Below, in pieces: positions 43,001 through 52,000 of a stretch of DNA of 64,000 nt. The notes beneath the pieces are model-generated. The model searched no databases and had not been told where the DNA came from. It saw only the letters and a program-made list of their open reading frames with translations. The position numbers and the translations under genes are program-made. Numbering within the stretch: position 1 is the stretch's first letter; each line of letters opens with the position of its first letter. This stretch comes from Anagrus nilaparvatae (Eukaryota > Arthropoda > Insecta > Hymenoptera > Mymaridae): positions 19,408,501 through 19,472,500 of the forward strand of contig JAKSXM010000007.1 of NCBI GenBank assembly GCA_022575985.1, given 5' to 3'.

Positions 43001-46000
43001 AATAAAAAAAATAAGAGTAAAAATAATATCTGTGAATTAATTGTAAATAATAATAGTATTAAAGATGATAAAATGCTTGCCAATGAAATGAATAGCTTCT
43101 TTTCAAACATAGGAAAAAATCTTAATACAAAAAGGAAAAAGATTATTAAAAATATTAGTCAAACTGAACATATAAATTATTCTTTTTTTATGAAACCTAC
43201 AGATGACAGTGAAGTCAGACAAATTATTAATAAGCTTTACAAAAATAAAGATGGTCCAATTGATGGCATCAGCAATAAAGTAATTAAATGTTTGCTTGAA
43301 TATATAATAAAACCTTTTGTTTATATTTTTAATCTAGCTATTAGTGAAGGTGTCTATCCTATGCACTTTAAAAAGGTCATAATAATTTCTAATTACAAAT
43401 CAGGCGATAAAAAATTAACAACAAACTACAGACCCATTTCCCTTACCTCTAATATAGCGAAAATTTTTGAAAAAATATTAAAAATTAGGTTGGTTAATTA
43501 TACAACAAAATTTAATTTAATATCATATAGCGGTAGTTCTAGCTACTTTTACCCAAGTCTGAGGTCGATGTCTTGGATTTAAAAAATACCAAAATGTACT
43601 GTGTTTGGTATGTAAAAATATGGTTACTGGCCAATTTTTAAGGCTCTAGGTGGCTTGGTTGCGATTTGGCTGCTGTTTTTCCAATTCTGATTTTTTTCAA
43701 ATTCTCAGCTACCCGTTTGCTATTTATTTTCTGGACGCCCTAAATAAGCCTATAAAATATTTTCTATATAAAAGTAGGTAGTAAAAATTCCCGCCCAATC
43801 CGAATCTGACCATATTTTTTCGGAAAAACCGCAGGAAAAGCCGGAAAATCAGAAAAACTAAAGGAAACTGGAAAATACAAATTTCTCAAAAAGCGTCACT
43901 TTTTTTTTTTTTTAATTTTTTTTACATATGTTTTTCCATACTTTTCATGCTGGTAAAATCTTTTTTTGACACATTTGCCTTTTCAGCACTTTTAAAATCA
44001 ATTTTAGGCTCAAAAAAAGATTTTGAAAATTGTGCATTTTCTGAATTTTCCTATTTTCTCGCATTTCCTGATAGAAAATGAAAAATCTGACTTGATTTTC
44101 GGATTCCTCGGGAAATTTTACATTGAAAACGTTCCTGGGTAAAATTTTAGAGGCCTATTTGACGCTAAAAAACAAAGTAACCTGTTAAAATCAAACATAA
44201 TTAAACATTATTAAATTTTGTAATTTTTTTATATTGTTTATTTTTTTAATTTTAGGAGGTTACTTTGTTTTTCTTTTTTTACAGCGTCAAATAGGCCTCT
44301 AAAATTTTACCCAGGCAGGTTATGAATGTAAAATTTCCTGAGGAATCCGAAAATCAAGTCATATTTTTCATTTTCTATCAGCAAAAGCGAGAAAATTGGA
44401 AAATTCAGAAAATACACAATTTTCAAAATCATTTTTTTGAGCCTAAAATTGATTTTTAAGTGCTTAAAAGGCAAATGTGTCAAAAAAAGAGTTTAACAGC
44501 ATGAAAAGTATGGGAAAAAATATGTAAAAAAAATTTTTTAAAAAAAAAGTGACGCTTTTTGAGAAATTTGTATTTTCCAGTTTCCTTTAGTTTTTCCGAT
44601 TTTCCGGCTTTTCCTGAGGTTTTTCCGAAAAAATATGGTCAGATTCGGATTGGGCGGTAATTTTTACTACCTTCTCTTATGTAGAAAATATTTTTTAGGC
44701 TTACTTAGGGCGTCCAGAAAATAAAAAGCAAACGGATGGCTGAGAATTCGAAAAAAATCAAAATTGGAAAAACAGCTGCCAAATCGCAACCAAGCCACCT
44801 AGAACCTTAAAAATTGGCCAGTAACCATATTTGTACATACCAAACACAGTACATTTGGTATTTTTTAAATTCAAGACATCGACCTCAGACTTGGGTAAAA
44901 ATAGCTATGAACTACCGATAGACAGTTTGGGTTTCAAACAGGTATCTCTACAAACAATGCCATAGCTTATGTTACAAATTATATTTATGAAAACCTAGAT
45001 CAATTCTTGGAACCCCTGGCTATCTTTTTAGATCTGACAAAGGCTTTTGACTCTGTAAGTCACAGGATTTTGCTAGACAAATTGGAAGCCTTGGGTATTC
45101 GAGGATTGGCCCTCAAAATTTTTACTAGTTATCTTATGGATAGATCGCAATGTGTTAAGGTAAATGGGATATGTAGTGATGAAGATTTTGTTACTGTTGG
45201 TGTGCCACAAGGCAGTGTACTAGGTCCTATTTTAGTTTATTTGTTTATTGATGGTCTATTAAGAACTAGTGACAATATTGTTTCTTTTGCTGACGATTCT
45301 CTCATATTAGTACAAGGTGAAAATTGGGATGCTACCCAGAGTAAAGCTAATACGATCTTAGATAATACTTATAACTGGTTTTTACAAAATGCTTCCTAAA
45401 ACATTTGATTTAAGTGTAATTGATAATGGCTCAGTAATAAAACTGGACAGAGTTGAATCTGCCAAGTACTTAGGCATTATTATGGATCAATACATGCGAT
45501 TGGATAGACACATATCTGAGCAGCTAAAAAAAACAAGATTTATTATTTTTCTTTTTCACAAATTAAAATGTATTTTAAACTATCATCAATTAAAAATAAT
45601 GTATTTTGCCTCATTCCATTCCATTATGTCATATGGCATCTTGGGTTGGGGTGGAGCAACAAATACGGCAATAAATTTAGTTCAAAGACTACAAGATAGA
45701 TTAATTAAGAAATTAAATTTATTAAAAGTTCCTAACAATAATTATAATGACACAATACTAAATATAAAGCAAACATATTATTACTTTACTATTAAAAAAG
45801 AAATTTTTAATTTGAATACATTACATCTAGATAAATATGAATATACCAATAAACGTATCATCAGCTTGGAAATACCTAAAAATATAAAATCTTTCGGTCA
45901 AAGGAGTTATTATTTTATGGCAATAAAAATATTTAATGTTATGCCTAAAAATCTTAAGTTAAATAGCAATTCTAGTCAATTAAATTCTAATAAACATAGC

Positions 46001-49000
46001 TTAAGTTGGTTACATAAATTAAAAAAATGGCTGTCAAATGGTGCAATTATTTAAAGAAGTAATCCACTATTATCAATTTAATTAAATGCATTAACTACAA
46101 TACCTATAAAAAAAGCAATAACACAAATATGAAAATTATAACATAATCTATTATAAAATTAAATATTCTAATTCTTTATTGTAATTCTAATATATTATAT
46201 TATTATTTATATTTTATTGACCAAAGGTCCATGTACAGACGTTAAGTTTCTATGGGATTGTGATGATTTCTCAATTTGTAAAATACACCTTACATTATAA
46301 ATAAAATAAATAAATAAAATCAAATCACGAATAATACGATGAGAAAAGTCACGAGAGAGGGGATCATGAGTTTTAGGTAGTAAGCTTAGCAAACTGAGTT
46401 TCTAGATTTTGCCAAGAATTGGTCTAAGAGGATTTTTTGGGTACCTGATCAAGAATTTGGAGGAATTTTTCATTAATAATTAATATTTCACCCTTAAATT
46501 AGCAAAAACAACCCCTAAAAGGGGTGCATTTATAGCACACATTTTTTAGGGGTTGTTTTTGCTAATTTAGGGGTGAAATATTAATTATTTACAAAAAAAT
46601 TCCCCCAAATTCTTGATTACCGACCCAAAAAATCCGTATTGACGTAATCTGGTCGCTCAAAGTGCAAAATTAGAAAAAACACCCCCTTTTAGGGGTAATT
46701 TTTGCTAATTTAAGGGTGAAATGTTAATTATTCATAAGAAATTACCTCAAATTCTTAATTAACGACCCAAAAAACCCTCTTAGACTAATTCTTGGCTAAA
46801 TCTAGAAACTCAATTTTCTAATATATCAAAAACCCCTTTTTTGAGGGTAGTTTTTGCAAATTTAAGGGTGTTCTGAAAATATCTCCCAGAAAAGACCCCA
46901 ATTTTCATTATCAGCGACCTAAAAAACATATAGTAGAGCAAATCTCATGTTGGCCAGTGAGAATACACCCTAAACCGCGATTTGAATGGAGTATATAGCC
47001 AGCTGTGTATTACAACACTTGAGAAAATATAAAATTGAAATTTGTTAATTTTAATTAGAGAATTTTTAAATTTATTAAGTATGTATATTTTATTATTGCA
47101 AAAAAAAAATTATTTTTCTTGTCAGTGGCCAAAAAGCATTCTGTATTCTCCGGCCACGGCACTATTTGAAAATACGTGTTTTCTTGCCACTGACAAAGAA
47201 AATTATTTTTTGCCCTCGTCCGTAAAAAAAGAATGCCCCATATCGCTGTTTGCCTCGAATTGTAATTTACGCGTGATCTGGGCCATTTTGTATTTTTGCG
47301 GCCTAGGATAAAAATATACTATTAGTAAAAATTTTAAATTTATTATTTAGACTATAAAAAAAAAAAAAAAAGAAAAAAACTAATATTTTCTTAGATGTAC
47401 TATAATACACGAGAATACGTAAACAATAAATTTGTGAAGCCAGTACTAATACGAGCTGACAGTGTGAAATATATTGGAAGCCAAGCTGCGAATGCAGCAG
47501 TTGAAAGGTTAAATGGAGCTTTGGACGTAGCAGATGAATATGTAGATCGTTACTTACCAGATCCAGCAGACAAGGCAGCTGAAGGTGAAAATTTATTTTT
47601 CACTTTTCTTTTTTTGTAAAATTTAAATATTAAACACTTACTGTAAAAATTTTTGCATTAAAAATTATTAAGGGGATGTAAATTAATAATACGTTAATAA
47701 TTTTACTAACATGTTAGTAAATTTACTTTTCGTTAGTAATTTTGAATGTAAATATTTTCGCAGTTTACTGGAGAAGATTTTGTTTATTGTATAAGATTTT
47801 ACAAACTTCTTTAAATTCCTTATAATCTAAATTTTCTTTATATTAAAAGGCTATTCAGAATTATTGTAACTTTTTTCAATTTTATTATGATTTCAATTAA
47901 AGTTTGTTTTTATTTATTAATTGAACTTTAATAACAAAACTATTATCTTACTTTAATCAGCAAGTTATGATTCGACTGATTCCAAAAGTACTGATCCATC
48001 AAATAAAGCCGCTCGTACAATTGAGCATGGAGCAAGGTTTTCCAGAAAATTACAGCGGAGGTTAACACGCCGTACTCTTGCAGAAGCACGAGCTCTTAAA
48101 GAACAAGGAACAGAATGCATTCACGTACTTTTTTATGTTTTGGAACTGGTAAAGTAAATTTTTATTTTTATTAATTTTGTTATAAATTCGCTTATTATTT
48201 ATTATAATTATGAAATTTCCTAACAAAATTCCTATACCGTTGAATTATTTTTATGAATTCTTTTTTACACAAAAAAAATTTTTCTTTTTCAATTATCAAT
48301 TCTAAATTTTTCAGCAATATTAGTCAATATGAAAACTAAGTATATATATTTGTATTAATGAAATTCATATTTTCGCCCAAAAGATAAAAAATTATTTATT
48401 ATTGAAAAATTATATAGGAATTAAAATTAATATTGCAATAGAAATTCACTTGCTTTTTCAATCATTTAAACGGCTTTGGCTATTAAAAAATTTTTAATAA
48501 ATTCGAAATCTGCACATTCAAAATTTGGTTAACTGCCATAAGTTACTATTCTGGCAAAACTACGTGGTTCGTTTGCGGCGCTTGAAATTTTTATTTGCTT
48601 GAAAAGGATTGAAATTTTAAGCAAAAAAAATAACTTTTAAAAAAAGCTTATATTTTTATCAGAAGCTCTAAAACATTTAAAATTGCCTCAGAAAAGTTTT
48701 TTTTAAATATTTAACCTAAATAACTTAACCAATATAAAATTAAAAAATGTTAATTTTAAAGAATTTTTTTATCTTGCTTCAAATCTCAAGTATAGTAACC
48801 TAGTCATAAAATCAAAAAATTTTTAGCAACTGTCCTTGAAATCGACTCTATATGTATAAATTACCTCTATAAGACCATACAAAACAAACTTGACAAAGCT
48901 GACGTTGAGAATGTTTAGAAAAAACTATTGTACGAGATTGATTACTGACATGTTCCACGTTGCAGATATTGTAAATTACACGATTAAATTGCATTACTTT

Positions 49001-52000
49001 AAAATTTATCTTTCTGCTTAAGTTAGTACACGTAATTTTTTTTAATCTATTATTTTGAAAGGAAATTTTTGAAATATGTAAAACGCAAATGTAACTTTTA
49101 AAAAATTTATTTAAAAACTATAAGATATTTAAGATTTTTTTGAAATTATAAAATTTACAGCTAGCGACAGACCCAAAGTTAGCAATGAAAAAAGCCAAAG
49201 AATTGTGGTTGACTCTGAGTTTACCAGAACCAGGAAATCAAGCTAGACCAGCTAATTTAGAACAAGTACTAGTTTTATTTACCCGTGAAACTGCACGTAG
49301 AATTGTTCATTTAGTGAATGGTACAGCAGGATTTGCATCACGTGCTCCTCGTCATCTAGGTACAGGTTTGCAAAGGATTTCTCATCGATTGCTCGAGATT
49401 TATGATGCTACTATAAAGGTTACAATCGTATCATTTTATCAAATTTTTGTTGATTTCATTTCCGAATTTATGAAACTAATTAATTATCGCGAATTTGAAG
49501 ATAAAAATTATTTAAAATCAATCGTTCCTTTTGATAGATTTAATTCATTAACATTATCGAATGTTAAACCAAAATTAGAATCAATGAATATTTTAAATGG
49601 AAATATTCTTCAAGAAATATTTAAAACAGGAAAAAATGAAAAACCGAGTTTATCATTGATTGCTAAAGTTAAAATTACACCGATATCGGAAATAACTGTT
49701 GATGATGATTTTGAAGACGAATTAAAACCAGATATTAATAAGAAAATAAATATTTTTAACAATAAAACTTTGATACCAAAATGTAAAAAATTACAATTTT
49801 TAAACGAAGAAAAAAATTTAACTATGCAATCAATGTATAGTAAAAATGGAAAATTATCAACACCGAAAATATCACAAAATTTTAATAAAAAAATAATTGA
49901 ATCGCAAATTGATAATAATGCTAAGGAATTAACAATAACTTTGAGAACAAAGAAAAATGATAATAATAAATTACCGATTTCTCCGAATAATTTAAAAAAA
50001 ATATCTTCAATTTAAATTTAATAAATAATTATAAAACTTTCATTTTTTTATCATTGGTGACATTACTTTAATTTTTAGTTCAGATCATTTTTATTTTTTT
50101 TATAAGTTAATAGGATTTTCCAACGGATCCAATGGAATTCTGATTTTCCATTTTTTTGGGGTTACTAAACCAAAATATAATAGCCGTTTTCAAAAGAGTC
50201 TAATTTTTTATACCACGCGGTAATAGCCCTAGTAAAAACGTTACACATGGCTTCTCTAGCTCATTAGTTGTGGGACCATACAAGTTCTTTAATGGGGTTT
50301 TCAGGGGAAATCAAGGGGCCTCGTAAGTTTGTAACGCTTTTTTCATAATTTGGACTTAAAAACGTTAACCATCTCATAATCTTATATTCAGATTTTCCAC
50401 ATTATATAATCTTTAAAAATCATTTCACTTGCGAGAAATATTTTCAGAAACTCAAAAAATATAAATATCCGTTGGGGGATTCAATTGAACTATAATAGAA
50501 AATAAAAAGCTTCAATAAAACGATCTACGCCAAGACTACACTGAAAAAAAATTCCGCTTGCCGCAAGTGGATTTTTTTTCAGTGTAATTATTATTTTTAT
50601 GTTTACGAAAATTTCATTTTTTGTATAAATTTTTATTTTCATTTTTATTGATTATTTTGTATTTCTATAAATATGTATGATTTTAATAATAAAATTAATA
50701 TTTTTAAAATGGATTATAATTGTCTTAAAATTATTGTTATTATTTCCTACTTTATTACAATAATCATTGCGAAATTAAGAAAGGTGCCATGTATAGTAGA
50801 GATAAAATAGTTTAATTTTTAAGCCTTTTTTAAGAAAATTCTCTAGTGAAAGCCTTTAATTATGCGTGATAAATAAATATTAATATAAAAATTGAAATAT
50901 GATCCCAGATTTATTTTTTTTAGCCTGAAAACTTTTATTTAAGTTTTCTAAATGTGAGACACCTTCCTTAAAGTGTATGGGCGTGGACTCCTATTTTGAA
51001 GTCTGTTTTTGACGATATAGGTCCAAAATTTCGAAGTTATGTTTATGGAATTTTAAGATTTTGAACTGTTATTTATGTTTGTTATTTCACTGAACACGAA
51101 TATGCTGGGACAGGGGCGGATCCAGCAGGGCCACGTAGGAGGCTATTGCCCTCTTCTGAGAACCAAAATACTTTTTGATAAGAATTTATCTAATTTTAAA
51201 TAATTTCATAAAAACTCGTTCATTTTCAATAGATAACCCATCTGAGAAAATTTTTGAATACGCCGTGTCAATGTACAGGCATATCCGGTTTTGTCTAAAA
51301 TGACTCAAAGAGTCAACTAAAACAAGTAATATTCGCTTATTTTTACGAGAAACTGGAGCGTTTTAGGAAAAAAAATGGATATCTTATTTGTGTTCAGAGA
51401 CCCAACAAACATAAATAATTATATTGGAAAACATGCAAAAAATAACCTAGAAAATTTATCTATTATGGACTGCGAGAAACTTAAATTATCAAAAATCGAA
51501 AAAATAATAAATTACTTACTATTTTTATGTTTGTTTTATTCTTATATTGATATTTGTAAATTTCGTACTTTTTTATAATTGTAGTATAAAAATAAAATAA
51601 AAGGTTCAATCAATGAATAAAAAACGGAGCCATTATCGTTAAAAAAGAATTTTTTATCAAAAAACATGAATATTCGAAAATTTTTTGGACCTGTCCAGAA
51701 AAAAAATTTTTCTGTCAAGAAAAAAAAAGATTACAAAATATGGTTTCACTCTACACTATTAAGTTTAATTTAAAAAAAAAATTGAAAATGCAAAATTGGA
51801 ATTTTTTCCTAGTTAATATTCAATTTACTCACAACATCACGGACGAATTTATTTTTTCTTTACAGATGATACCATATGTTGCAAAAAATAATGCTGATTT
51901 GCAATTGAATGCTCTGAAATTTGCTTATTCAAGTCTTAATTCTACATCAAATTTATTTTTGGTATGTTTAAAAAAAATGAATTAATTAAATTAAAAATTT

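Larger units (their letters stand above)
40112..46320 (+). mobile_element. CR1/Jockey-type LINE split by two palindromic elements
   Basis: ORF2 pieces run in order: 40115-40323 (pre-RT), 42828-43530 (RT start), 44918-45396 (RT core) and 45389-46054 (post-RT, stop TAA). The 3' end has an ATAAATAAA-type tail (46297-46320). Removing the two insertions (40324-42827, 43531-44917) restores a continuous frame across both junctions. The endonuclease and ORF1 are missing, and a deletion follows the FADD box, so the copy is dead. Confidence 0.9.
39370..47394 (+). other. Lsd-1 intron 2, 8.0 kb, filled by a LINE and foldback elements
   Basis: From left: an inverted copy of the 46-kb module (39598-39740), a LINE (40112-46320) split by two palindromic elements, a full copy of the module (46430-46965) and one GGCCCAAAT repeat (47107-47327). 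Little unoccupied intron remains. Confidence 0.8.

Noticed and set aside
42868..43110. 80-codon minus-strand Leu/Phe-rich frame resembling a membrane protein
   Set aside because: Antisense shadow of the Lys/Asn-rich LINE RT frame.
47042..47311. 89-codon plus-strand frame before Lsd-1 exon 3
   Set aside because: Coincides with another copy of the same non-coding repeat.
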